Assembly (NCBI RefSeq): GCF_016900875.1
Contig: NZ_JAFEUM010000007.1
Coordinates: forward strand, 62,001-126,000
Source of the DNA: Vibrio ulleungensis
Lineage (GTDB): Bacteria > Pseudomonadota > Gammaproteobacteria > Enterobacterales > Vibrionaceae
Length of the DNA: 64,000 nt
Direction of reading: 5' to 3'
Shown here piece after piece: positions 36,321-47,943 of this stretch (position 1 is its first letter; the number at the start of each line of letters is the position of its first letter). The notes under the pieces are model-generated. The model was not told where the DNA came from, made no database searches, and was given only the letters and a program-made list of their open reading frames with translations. A program made the translations under genes and the position numbers.

Positions 36321-37082
36321 CTACTCTCCATCCCTGTTAGTTGTCCCGTGGATCCACTGCTTCATACTTGGAAGTGATTCATGAGCCGTGAGATCAACTT
36401 GAAGCGGGGTAATCGAAATACGGTTGTGCTCAATAGCATAAAAGTCTGTACCTTCCCCTGCATCTTGCTCTTTCCCTGGAGGGCCGAGCCAATAGATATC
36501 GTGACCTCTTGGATCTTGTTGTTTAATCATGCTTTCAGAGTGATGCCTTGCCCCAAGGCGAGTGATGTCTAGCTCCTCAATTGAAAGCGTATGAATGTCT
36601 GGAAAATTCACATTCAATAGACGATTTGTTGGAATTCGATTCTGTTGATGATGTTGAACCAATTGCTTGGCAATTTTTGCTGCTTGCGCAAAATGTTGGT
36701 GACCAACCAAAGAAAAAGCGATGGATTGCACTCCTAAGAAGTGTCCCTCCATCGCAGCAGCTACTGTGCCAGAATAAAGCGTATCATCACCAAGGTTTGC
36801 GCCGTGGTTAATTCCTGCCAACACTAAGTCGGGTAAATCGTCTTTCATCAACTCATTAAGCGCAAAGTGCACACAGTCGGTTGGTGTGCCTTGCACTGAA
36901 TACACATTCGGCTCAATCTCACTCACGCGCAGTGGCGTCTCTAGAGTTAGAGAGTTCGATGCGCCAGAGCGGTTACGATCAGGGGCAACGATGGTCACCT
37001 CTGCGATATCGGCTAATTCCTTTGCTAACGTTCGGATACCTTCAGCATGCACACCATCGTCATTACTCAGTAGTATTCTCAC
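36321..37082 (-). CDS. surE: 5'/3'-nucleotidase SurE
   Basis: A 253-residue metal-dependent nucleoside monophosphatase active in stationary phase. The N-terminal metal site [10 protein letters not shown] has D8 and D9; N96-type and [11 protein letters not shown] and [10 protein letters not shown] segments follow. The start codon directly follows the truD stop. It is part of the truD-surE-pcm-nlpD run. Confidence 0.96.
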   Translation of the reverse strand: MRILLSNDDGVHAEGIRTLAKELADIAEVTIVAPDRNRSGASNSLTLETPLRVSEIEPNVYSVQGTPTDCVHFALNELMKDDLPDLVLAGINHGANLGDDTLYSGTVAAAMEGHFLGVQSIAFSLVGHQHFAQAAKIAKQLVQHHQQNRIPTNRLLNVNFPDIHTLSIEELDITRLGARHHSESMIKQQDPRGHDIYWLGPPGKEQDAGEGTDFYAIEHNRISITPLQVDLTAHESLPSMKQWIHGTTNRDGE

Positions 37083-38132
37083 CTAATTTTTTCCTTGTGT
37101 CGCATCTGGGTAATGTCTTTCAGGCTCGGTTGTTAATGCAAGCTCTCGCACTATGGTCGTTGCAAAGCAGCCGCTATCGAGCTCAAAGTTGAGCGTGAGA
37201 TCATTACCTTGCCATTGCCACTCAAATTTTTCTGGCTTAAGCATTACTGCACGGCGGTCATGACGCATACGATTTCCACGAATCAGCGCCATTAGATCGG
37301 GCTCTTTATCTAGCTGTGCCTGTTCCAGTTGCAGAGCATCTTGCGCAGTCGGCAATGCGTTATCGCCCGCAAGCGCGGCGGTAATCTCACCCTGATCAGA
37401 TGAAACGTTGCCAATATTCTGCTCATTGATCAACCTAAGCTCATCACCTATTTGAACTAGGTCTCCCAAAACAGGTGAATTAAAACAGTTTTGTTTTATT
37501 CTCTCAGCCACAATCTGATTAAAGATCCATGAACGAGCTGCAGAAAGATATAAGCTGCGCTTGTTTTGGTTACGAGTGCGAACATTATCACGCCCCCAAC
37601 GAGCGGCTTCTGTGACATTGTTGCGATCACGCCCGAATCTTTGCTCACCAAAATAATTAGGGACACCATTTTCAACCACTTTTTTAAGTCGCTCTTCGAC
37701 GTCGTCAACGTCTGAAACATTGGTAAGCACAATCGAAAACTGATTGCCGCTGTTATCACCTGGGCGAAGCTTCTTATTATGGCGTGTTTGTTTAAGGATT
37801 TTGACGCTTGGGTAAAGCTTTTCAAAATCGGCAAAGTCCAATTCGTGTTTTGGTAAATGGATACTGAACCACTGCTGCGTGACTGCATGACGATCTTTAA
37901 GGCCTGCCCAAGAGACATCTTTGGTTTTAACCCCGCAGAATCTCGCTAGTTCGTTCGCCACAAAACTGGTATTTTCACCGGTTTTTTCGATTCGAAGTAA
38001 GACATGCTCACCTTCACCGGTTAACTCAAAGCTTAATAGCTCATCGACTTTGAAATGCTCAGGGGCACCTTTTATGGTGGCGTTGGCTTTAGGCGCACCG
38101 TATAGATAAGGCCATTCGATCTCAGTAGACAT
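37083..38132 (-). CDS. truD: tRNA pseudouridine(13) synthase TruD
   Basis: A 349-residue enzyme that isomerises U13 in tRNA-Glu. The catalytic motif AGLKDRHAVTQQW contains the conserved aspartate (about D80). NYFGEQRFGRD, the TruD-specific segment, lies near residue 158-168. The start overlaps the ispF stop by one base. The position between ispF and surE is conserved. Confidence 0.95.
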   Translation of the reverse strand: MSTEIEWPYLYGAPKANATIKGAPEHFKVDELLSFELTGEGEHVLLRIEKTGENTSFVANELARFCGVKTKDVSWAGLKDRHAVTQQWFSIHLPKHELDFADFEKLYPSVKILKQTRHNKKLRPGDNSGNQFSIVLTNVSDVDDVEERLKKVVENGVPNYFGEQRFGRDRNNVTEAARWGRDNVRTRNQNKRSLYLSAARSWIFNQIVAERIKQNCFNSPVLGDLVQIGDELRLINEQNIGNVSSDQGEITAALAGDNALPTAQDALQLEQAQLDKEPDLMALIRGNRMRHDRRAVMLKPEKFEWQWQGNDLTLNFELDSGCFATTIVRELALTTEPERHYPDATQGKN

Positions 38133-38614
38133 TAGATGCTCTCCTTTTGAATAAGAACAACCGCTTCAGCAGCAATGCCCTCTTTTCGACCCACAAACCC
38201 GAGTTTCTCGGTGGTCGTGGCTTTTACATTAATTGCGTCTAACTCACTGCACAAATCTTCAGAAATCGCTTTGCGCATAGCTTGTATATGTGGCGCCATT
38301 TTAGGGGCCTGAGCCATAATCGTTACATCTGCATTGACTAGGCAATAACCTTTAAGTCTTACTTGTCGGTATACTTCTTTTAGCAAGTCACGACTGTTTG
38401 CGCCTTTCCACTCATCATCGGTATCCGGAAAGTGGTGACCTATATCACCTGCGGCGATCGCTCCCAGTAGAGCATCTGCTAGTGCATGCAAAGCAACATC
38501 ACCGTCGGAGTGAGCCACTAAGCCCAACTCATAAGGAATAGAAACACCGCCAATTATCACTGGGCCGTCTCCACCAAATTTGTGAACATCAAAGCCGTGC
38601 CCAATTCTAAACAT
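38132..38614 (-). CDS. ispF: 2-C-methyl-D-erythritol 2,4-cyclodiphosphate synthase
   Basis: A 160-residue enzyme of the non-mevalonate isoprenoid pathway that closes the cyclic diphosphate with loss of CMP. The zinc ligands are in GHGFDVHKF (D9, H11) with the partner histidine in [19 protein letters not shown]. It overlaps ispD by 8 bp and so is co-translated with the enzyme two steps earlier in the pathway. Confidence 0.97.
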   Translation of the reverse strand: MFRIGHGFDVHKFGGDGPVIIGGVSIPYELGLVAHSDGDVALHALADALLGAIAAGDIGHHFPDTDDEWKGANSRDLLKEVYRQVRLKGYCLVNADVTIMAQAPKMAPHIQAMRKAISEDLCSELDAINVKATTTEKLGFVGRKEGIAAEAVVLIQKESI

Positions 38615-39326
38615 CTGTCGTCTCCTGAAAGTCTCGCTTGCTTAAGTAAAAAGTCATTAATTCTAAATCTTCTGGTGAGGTCACCTTGATGTTATCAGAG
38701 CGCCCCGCAACAATGCTTGGAAAACGGTCGATATTCTCCATTGCAGATGCTTCATCAGTAATTACCGCCCCGGTTTTTAGCCCATGCTCTAATGCCATTT
38801 TTAACTGCTCGGCATTAAAAAGCTGTGGAGTAAGCGCGTGCCACAGTTTTTCTCGGTCCACCGTTTGAGTGATCTCTCCTGACATATTACTTCGCTTCAT
38901 AGTGTCTTTTACAGGCGAAGCCAAAATCGCACCCACGGGATGCTTTACACCGGTATCGATTAAGCGAGAGATGTCCTGATGTGACACATTAGGTCGTGCA
39001 GCATCGTGTACCAGCGCAAAGGTATTGTGTGGCTCTACAACTGCATTAAGTCCCGATAGTACTGAGTCCGCTCTTTCTTTGCCACCGCACACTCGTGTGA
39101 CGCGTGGATCGTTAGACAGTGGCAGTGAATCGAAGTAAGGATCTTGTTCACTCAGCGCGATTATCACCCGATGAATTAATGGGTGAGCCAACAACTGGTG
39201 CACGGTGTGCTCCAAAATAGTTTTATTTTGTAGAGTTAGATACTGCTTAGGTCGATCCGCTTGCATACGACTTCCCACACCAGCGGCGGGCACGATAGCA
39301 ACGATTGAGAGCGTATTTTCTGGCAT
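38607..39326 (-). CDS. ispD: 2-C-methyl-D-erythritol 4-phosphate cytidylyltransferase
   Basis: A 239-residue nucleotidyltransferase that activates MEP with CTP. The N-terminal nucleotide motif [19 protein letters not shown] (about 13-31), [10 protein letters not shown] and [10 protein letters not shown] are conserved. It follows ftsB by 60 bp on the same strand and overlaps ispF. Confidence 0.96.
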   Translation of the reverse strand: MPENTLSIVAIVPAAGVGSRMQADRPKQYLTLQNKTILEHTVHQLLAHPLIHRVIIALSEQDPYFDSLPLSNDPRVTRVCGGKERADSVLSGLNAVVEPHNTFALVHDAARPNVSHQDISRLIDTGVKHPVGAILASPVKDTMKRSNMSGEITQTVDREKLWHALTPQLFNAEQLKMALEHGLKTGAVITDEASAMENIDRFPSIVAGRSDNIKVTSPEDLELMTFYLSKRDFQETTDV

Positions 39327-39386
39327 CTGAAAATGTCTAATTCTTAATTAATGTAATGAGGGGTAGCACAACGGTTTGAGGAAACT

Positions 39387-39662
39387 CTATGGCGTTTCGA
39401 TAATTCGGTAAAAGGTTTCCCCTTCCTTTATCATGCCTAGCTCGTGACGCGCACGCTCTTCGATGGCGTCCAAACCTTGGCGCAAATCGTCTATTTCGGC
39501 GTACATTTCATTATTGCGCTGGAGCAGTTCGTTATTCACCGCTTGCTGCACATCAATCTCTTGCCTTACTTCGGCGTAATCTTGATAGCCATTAGTGCCG
39601 AACCACAGTGAATACTGTAACCAAGCTAAGATCAAAACTAAGGCTGCGGTAAAACTTCGCAT
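39387..39662 (-). CDS. ftsB: Cell division protein FtsB
   Basis: A 91-residue bitopic membrane protein of the FtsQLB divisome complex. One transmembrane helix (about 4-22) is followed by the [16 protein letters not shown] segment and a periplasmic coiled coil (about 30-75, [20 protein letters not shown]). It ends with the conserved [15 protein letters not shown]. The frame extends to 39701, but the ATG at 39662 matches family starts. In related genomes eno lies just upstream, as here. Confidence 0.94.
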   Translation of the reverse strand: MRSFTAALVLILAWLQYSLWFGTNGYQDYAEVRQEIDVQQAVNNELLQRNNEMYAEIDDLRQGLDAIEERARHELGMIKEGETFYRIIETP

Positions 39663-39736
39663 AGTGCTCAACATCCGTGATTGTTGCTGCATATATACCA
39701 TATTTTGCCGATTGTCGCGACCAGCGAAAGCATGTT

Positions 39737-39802
39737 GGGGTCAGAGTAAGTAAATGGGGTCAGAGTCGAATGACTCTGACCCCATTTACTTACTCTGACC
39801 CC
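39737..39802. repeat. 66-nt palindrome (31-bp perfect inverted repeat) between ftsB and eno
   Basis: Two perfectly complementary 31-bp arms (39737-39767 and 39772-39802) flank a GAAT loop. Each arm contains the word GGGGTCAGAGT twice, so the element is internally repetitive as well as palindromic. The GGGGTCAGAGT/ACTCTGACCCC word resembles short dispersed elements linked to IS200-like Y1 (REP-associated) transposases in gammaproteobacteria. No transposase is nearby, so this would be a non-autonomous copy. It sits directly beyond the eno terminator. Confidence 0.85.
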
Positions 39803-39808
39803 CAAAAA

Positions 39809-39834
39809 AAACGCCCTACCTAAGTAGAGCGTTT
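39809..39834 (-). terminator. Terminator after eno
   Basis: A stem of AAACGC-CTAC with GTAG-GCGTTT (one internal mismatch) and CTAA loop is followed on the minus strand by TTTTTTT. It lies 30 bp past the eno stop. Confidence 0.8.
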
Positions 39835-39863
39835 AAAAGCAAAATCAGTTAATTCAAAAAGAA

Positions 39864-41213
<1,350 letters not shown>

Positions 41214-41235
41214 TTAAGCAACCGCCCGTATCCTT

Positions 41236-42927
<1,692 letters not shown>

Positions 42928-43020
42928 CTATACCAAAACCCCTTTTCCACTACAACGTGAAATCTAGCACACCCTCTGCTTTTGTTTCTTGCTGTAAATC
43001 AATAATGAAAAAAAACTACA

Positions 43021-43881
43021 CTATTGTCTAGTTTTTCCGCTTTCTTGCTGTTTCACTCGGTTCCAGAACCCATCTAACTGATCAAGGTTGTAATCTTTTA
43101 ACGTTTTACTTTCAGCCTGTACCATCATTTCTACTTTTCTAAAGCGAGATTCAAACTTTTGGTTGGCTTTTAGCAGTGCTTGGTCAGGGTTTTTGCCTAG
43201 ATGCCTAGACAAATTAACCACCGCAAACAACAGATCGCCAATCTCTAACTCAAGCGCGTCTTGGTCGATGTCGACTTGCACCGCCTCATCCACGACCTCT
43301 TGGACCTCTTCTTGAACCTTATCCACCACTGGGCCCAAGCTGTCCCAATCAAACCCTACTTTAGCGCACGCCTTTTGCATTTTTGTGGCACGTAAAAGTG
43401 GCGGCATCGATGCTGGTATTGAGTCTAGAATACTTTGTGCATCTTTGCTTACTCCTGTTTCACTCGATGATTCTGTAGACAAGGCCTGTGTAGCTTTAAG
43501 CGCCTTTTCTTGCTGTTTAATCTGCTGCCACTGCGCGTTAAGTTGTTCGTCACTGAGGTCACGAGAAGCTTGTTCGTCAAACACATGTGGGTGTCGCCTA
43601 ACCAACTTCTCGTTGAGCGTTTCCACCACATCCGAAAAATCGAACCACTGCTGCTCTTTGGCCATCTGAGCATAAAAAATCACTTGAAACAGCAGATCGC
43701 CCAGCTCTTCTTTAAGGTGTGCCCAATCTTGCGAATGAATAGCGTCGGCAACTTCATAAGTTTCTTCAATAGTGTGTGGGACTATCGTCTCGAACGTTTG
43801 TTTGCTGTCCCAAGGGCACCCTGTTTTAGGGTCCCGAAGTTTCGCCATAATCGACTCTAGTTGTTCTATTGGGTGACTCAT
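43021..43881 (-). CDS. mazG: Nucleoside triphosphate pyrophosphohydrolase MazG
   Basis: A 286-residue enzyme with two MazG helical domains (about 10-115 and 175-265) that hydrolyses NTPs to NMPs. The metal-binding EExxE/ExxD pattern is clear in both (EETYEVADA and EELGDLLFQ in the first; EVQEVVDEAV and EIGDLLFAV in the second). It is about 20 residues longer than E. coli MazG because of a Ser/Glu-rich insertion (about 128-150). E. coli MazG lowers ppGpp during starvation, which fits its place beside relA. Confidence 0.95.
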   Translation of the reverse strand: MSHPIEQLESIMAKLRDPKTGCPWDSKQTFETIVPHTIEETYEVADAIHSQDWAHLKEELGDLLFQVIFYAQMAKEQQWFDFSDVVETLNEKLVRRHPHVFDEQASRDLSDEQLNAQWQQIKQQEKALKATQALSTESSSETGVSKDAQSILDSIPASMPPLLRATKMQKACAKVGFDWDSLGPVVDKVQEEVQEVVDEAVQVDIDQDALELEIGDLLFAVVNLSRHLGKNPDQALLKANQKFESRFRKVEMMVQAESKTLKDYNLDQLDGFWNRVKQQESGKTRQ

Positions 43882-43983
43882 TGCCGTTCTCCTGCATTAA
43901 TACCAACCAAACCAATTTCCTGACCAGTTAATGACTTCGATGGGTATAACATTAAATTTCAAATAGTCTGCGTTTAATAAAAA

Positions 43984-44005
43984 AGCGAGATGACAACACC
44001 TCGCT
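43984..44005 (-). terminator. Probable terminator after relA
   Basis: A 6-bp stem AGCGAG/CTCGCT with a 10-nt loop is followed on the minus strand by TTTTTTATT, 77 bp past the relA stop. The stem is short, so efficiency is uncertain. Confidence 0.6.
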
Positions 44006-44081
44006 CTATTAGTCAGACCATATTTTTGCATTTCTTAGATTAAAGCCACTAACCTTAAATCATAGTCAGCAACGAAAGGCA

Positions 44082-46301
44082 TTACCCCATTCGCTTCACT
44101 GACATAACATCTCTTATTTGCTCAACGCGTGACAAAATACGACTGAGTCCTTCAACATTGGGGAGCTGTAAGTCAAAATCCATCACCAACATTTGACGAC
44201 GATAATCATTGCGGCTGCGCATAGTCGGCACCTTCACTTTTTCGTTGGCAAGTAGCGTTGTAATGTCTTTCAGTAACCCCACACGTTCCAGTGCTTCTAC
44301 ACGAACGGTGACCACATAGTTGCCGACAAACCCGCCGCCCCAGACGGTTTCGATGATCCGTTCAGGTGCGTGATGCGATAACTCTTCAAGCTGAACACAA
44401 TCGCTGCGGTGAACTGAAATGCCGCGACCTTGAGTGATATACCCACAAATGTCGTCACCGGGGATAGGCTGACAACAACGCGCAAGGTGACTCATTAGGT
44501 TATCAACCCCTTCCACCACAACCGCGTCTTTATGCGGGCGACTGGTCGCAGGCGCTTTCTCTTTGGACTCTTGCAGTTTCTCAAGAACCTGTTTGTCTTC
44601 TTCTTCAGCGCTCGGTTTATTCACCATAGCATTGATGTGATTAATGATCTGATTGATCCTTAAATCACCGCTGCCAATACCAGCGTATAACTCGTCAGTT
44701 GAGTTCACGTTAAAACGCTTTAGAGCGTAGCTAGCGGCATCCTTCGATTTGGCGCCAACTTTAGCCAACTCTGCTTCGAGTATTTCTTTACCCGCTTCAA
44801 TGTTTTTCTCGCGAGATTGCTTTCTAAACCACGCGTTGATCTTCGCACGGGCTCGTCCTGAGTGCACAAACCCCAAAGATGGGTTTAACCAGTCTCGTGA
44901 TGGGTTCGGCTCTTTAGAGGTGATGATCTCAACCTGATCGCCCATTTCTAATTTGTGGGTAAACGGCACTATGCGGCCAGCGACCTTGGCCCCAATACAA
45001 CGGTGCCCCACTTCTGAGTGAATGTGGTAGGCAAAATCGAGTGGTGTTGCGCCCATTGGAAGGTCGACCACATCCCCGCGCGGCGTAAACGCATAAACGC
45101 GATCGTCAAAGACTTGTGAGCGAAGCTCATCGAGCATCTCACCAGAGTCCGACATCTCTTCTTGCCAATCTAGCAGCTTACGCAACCAAGTGATTTTTTC
45201 ATCGTAGCCACTACGACCACCGCTGCCACCCTCTTTGTATTTCCAATGCGCCGCGACTCCGAGTTCCGAGTCCTCATGCATCTGCTTGGTTCGGATCTGT
45301 ATTTCGATGGTTTTGCCGCCCGGCCCAAGTACCACAGTGTGGATCGATTGGTAGCCGTTGGGTTTTGGATTGGCAACGTAGTCGTCAAACTCCGACGGGA
45401 GGTGCTTATATTTGGTGTGAACGATGCCTAGCGAGCCATAACAATCTTGCAGTTTGTCAGCAATAATGCGCACCGCTCGCACATCAAACAGTTCGTCAAA
45501 AGCGAGGTTTTTCTTCTGCATCTTTCGCCAGATGCTATAAATGTGTTTCGGTCTGCCCGTCACTTCGGCATTAATGCCGGTCGCTTTCATTTCCGACAAT
45601 AAATCATTCACAAAATCATCGATGTAATGCTCGCGATCAATGCGGCGCTCTGCTAATTGCTTGGCAATGGCTTTATATGTATCGGAGTGTTGGTACCGAA
45701 AGGCGTAGTCTTCTATTTCCCACTTTAACTGACCGATACCCAAGCGGTTGGCCAATGGCGCATAGATATTGGCGCACTCTTTAGCGACAGCTTGCCTAAC
45801 TTGATCCGGTGCATCTTTCACTTCGCGTAGGTTACAGATTCGCTCTGCCAACTTAATGACCACACAGCGAAAATCGTCGACCATTGCCAGCAGCATTCGA
45901 CGAACATTATCGACTTGCGCAGTTGCGCTGCCCGATTGTGAGGTGTTTAGGTGGCCAATTGCGGCCATCTCTTCGACGCCATCAATTAGCTTGATGATCT
46001 CTTTGCCGTACTCCTCTTCAAGGAGTTCGCGCTCAAACATACCGCTGGATACGACAGGGAATAACATCGCAGCGATCAGTGTGGAACGGTCCATTGATAA
46101 GGTGATCAAGATTTCTATCATCTCTCGACCACGCCACAGTAGCAGCTCTTTCTGTTCGTGATTATTTAGCAGTTGCTCACATTCGAGATACACTTTGTGC
46201 AGACGTTTAGCAGATTTAGCGTCTAACGCTAAGCTTTCTATCCAACCGTCTAACTCAAAGGCTTCATCTTTGTGTATGTGAGCACTTCGAACTGCAACCA
46301 T
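44082..46301 (-). CDS. relA: (p)ppGpp synthetase RelA
   Basis: A 739-residue ribosome-associated alarmone synthetase. The N-terminal hydrolase domain is degenerate: the HD motif is replaced near FPVVSSG, as in E. coli RelA, so it should only synthesise. The synthetase domain (about 240-370) includes RPKHIYSIWRKM and KPNGYQSIHTVV. A TGS domain (about 405-465, VYAFTPRGDVVDLPMGATPLDF-like), a zinc-finger region with HLARCCQPIPGD and a C-terminal ACT domain (about 660-739) follow. It lies 83 bp downstream of rlmD. Confidence 0.97.
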   Translation of the reverse strand: MVAVRSAHIHKDEAFELDGWIESLALDAKSAKRLHKVYLECEQLLNNHEQKELLLWRGREMIEILITLSMDRSTLIAAMLFPVVSSGMFERELLEEEYGKEIIKLIDGVEEMAAIGHLNTSQSGSATAQVDNVRRMLLAMVDDFRCVVIKLAERICNLREVKDAPDQVRQAVAKECANIYAPLANRLGIGQLKWEIEDYAFRYQHSDTYKAIAKQLAERRIDREHYIDDFVNDLLSEMKATGINAEVTGRPKHIYSIWRKMQKKNLAFDELFDVRAVRIIADKLQDCYGSLGIVHTKYKHLPSEFDDYVANPKPNGYQSIHTVVLGPGGKTIEIQIRTKQMHEDSELGVAAHWKYKEGGSGGRSGYDEKITWLRKLLDWQEEMSDSGEMLDELRSQVFDDRVYAFTPRGDVVDLPMGATPLDFAYHIHSEVGHRCIGAKVAGRIVPFTHKLEMGDQVEIITSKEPNPSRDWLNPSLGFVHSGRARAKINAWFRKQSREKNIEAGKEILEAELAKVGAKSKDAASYALKRFNVNSTDELYAGIGSGDLRINQIINHINAMVNKPSAEEEDKQVLEKLQESKEKAPATSRPHKDAVVVEGVDNLMSHLARCCQPIPGDDICGYITQGRGISVHRSDCVQLEELSHHAPERIIETVWGGGFVGNYVVTVRVEALERVGLLKDITTLLANEKVKVPTMRSRNDYRRQMLVMDFDLQLPNVEGLSRILSRVEQIRDVMSVKRMG

Positions 46302-46384
46302 CTTAACAATGTCCTTATAGTAATGATGTTTATTATCGGCATTTTAACCAAAAACCGTTCTTTGCGTAGGCTTTTTTATATGGA

Positions 46385-47719
46385 CTACGCTTTTTCAAAC
46401 AGCGCCATACTCTCGATATGCGCTGTGTGGGGAAACATATTCATGATCCCCAATTTAGCCAACACATAGCCATTATCCAGTAACACTTTACTGTCTCGAC
46501 TTAGCGTAGTTGGGTTACAAGATACGTACAGTATTTTCTCAACACCTAATGCAGGGAGCTGCTCTACGATTTCTGCCGCCCCCGCACGCGCTGGATCGAG
46601 CAATATTTTGGTCATTGTGCCGCTTTCTATGCCAAATTGTGTCAGGTTTTTGTCGAGCCTGTACTCTTCCAAATTAGCATGCAAAAACCGTGCATTACTG
46701 AGCTGATTTTTAGTGGCATTGTCAGACGCGCGCTCGACCATGTCGGGTACACCTTCAATGCCAATGACACTGTGTGCTTGTTTGGCTATTGGTAAACTAA
46801 AGTTTCCCATCCCACAAAATAGATCCAATACATTGTCTTGTTGATGGATAGCCAACCAATCCAAAGCTTGAGCAACCATCTCCTTGTTCACTTGCGCATT
46901 AACTTGAATGAAGTCGCTAGGTAGAAAATCAAGTTCAATAGTGTCAAGCGTATAAAATGGTGCAGGACCAAGATTTCGCTGTGCTTGCTGATCACCGGCG
47001 TGCAAGTAATAAGTCAAGGAGTGTTGGGTACACAATGCTTCCCATAACGCTGCGTCAGACTGCGTCAGCGCTTGTGTGACACGCAAATACAAGGTTAAGC
47101 CGCTGTCTGTTTGTGTTAACTCTATGTGTCCAACAGACTCTGCACGACTCATGTTATTAAGCGCTTCTCTGATCGGCGCGATCAATAGTTGTAATGGCTC
47201 AGCTAGTACTGGGCACTGTTTAACATTAACAATGCGATTGCTTTTCTTTTCTCTAAATCCAAAATCAATCGTCCCAGCCTTACGATCTTTACGCACACTG
47301 AAGCGAACTCGCCTGCGATACCCTATCTCACTTGATAAAATAGGGGCATCCTGTGCAATCGATACTTGCGCGAACTTTTGCATTTGCTGCGTTAAGCTCT
47401 GCTGCTTCATCTCGACCTGCTCAGCGGCATTTAAGTGCTGGAGATTACACCCACCGCATTGATGGTAGTGTGGACAAATGGGATCGACGCGACTCTCGCT
47501 GGCACTAAGAACTTTAATTAGCCTAGCTCGAGCAAACTTACTTTTTTGCTCAACATTTTGAACAAGCACGCGCTCGCCGGGCAATGCTCCTTCAACAAAG
47601 ACCAGCTTCTTTTGTTTGTAGCCGATCCCTGCGCCTTGGTGATCCAAGCGTTCAATGTTGATCTCATAGTGTTTAGCATCAATGCTAGTTTTCTTGCTCG
47701 GCTTAAATATTCTTGCCAT
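46385..47719 (-). CDS. rlmD: 23S rRNA (uracil(1939)-C5)-methyltransferase RlmD
   Basis: A 444-residue RNA methyltransferase. An N-terminal TRAM domain (about 10-70) is followed by iron-sulfur cysteines in CPHYHQCGGC with a further cysteine in KQCPV. The SAM domain has VLDLFCGMGNFSLP. The catalytic cysteine is in YVSCNPTTLSRD. The frame extends to 47773; the ATG at 47719 (MARIFKPSKKT) has GAGAA upstream and fits family length. It is divergent from barA and upstream of relA, as in E. coli. Confidence 0.95.
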   Translation of the reverse strand: MARIFKPSKKTSIDAKHYEINIERLDHQGAGIGYKQKKLVFVEGALPGERVLVQNVEQKSKFARARLIKVLSASESRVDPICPHYHQCGGCNLQHLNAAEQVEMKQQSLTQQMQKFAQVSIAQDAPILSSEIGYRRRVRFSVRKDRKAGTIDFGFREKKSNRIVNVKQCPVLAEPLQLLIAPIREALNNMSRAESVGHIELTQTDSGLTLYLRVTQALTQSDAALWEALCTQHSLTYYLHAGDQQAQRNLGPAPFYTLDTIELDFLPSDFIQVNAQVNKEMVAQALDWLAIHQQDNVLDLFCGMGNFSLPIAKQAHSVIGIEGVPDMVERASDNATKNQLSNARFLHANLEEYRLDKNLTQFGIESGTMTKILLDPARAGAAEIVEQLPALGVEKILYVSCNPTTLSRDSKVLLDNGYVLAKLGIMNMFPHTAHIESMALFEKA

Positions 47720-47943
47720 TTCGAACGTTCTCGACGGTGTAAGAATCGACTGTGCAAACGAGTAGGCTGCCACACAAATTCAATTCAATGATTGTTGTTA
47801 GATAAAGAGTTGATTAAGCTATCATAATAAACAGACAATGCGGTTCTCAGTGCCGTTCACTGCCTAGCCAGCTCAGGATAACCCTGCATTAGAGCTCGCC
47901 ACGCATTCTCCCATAGAACTATACAGATTGTAATAATAGTAAA

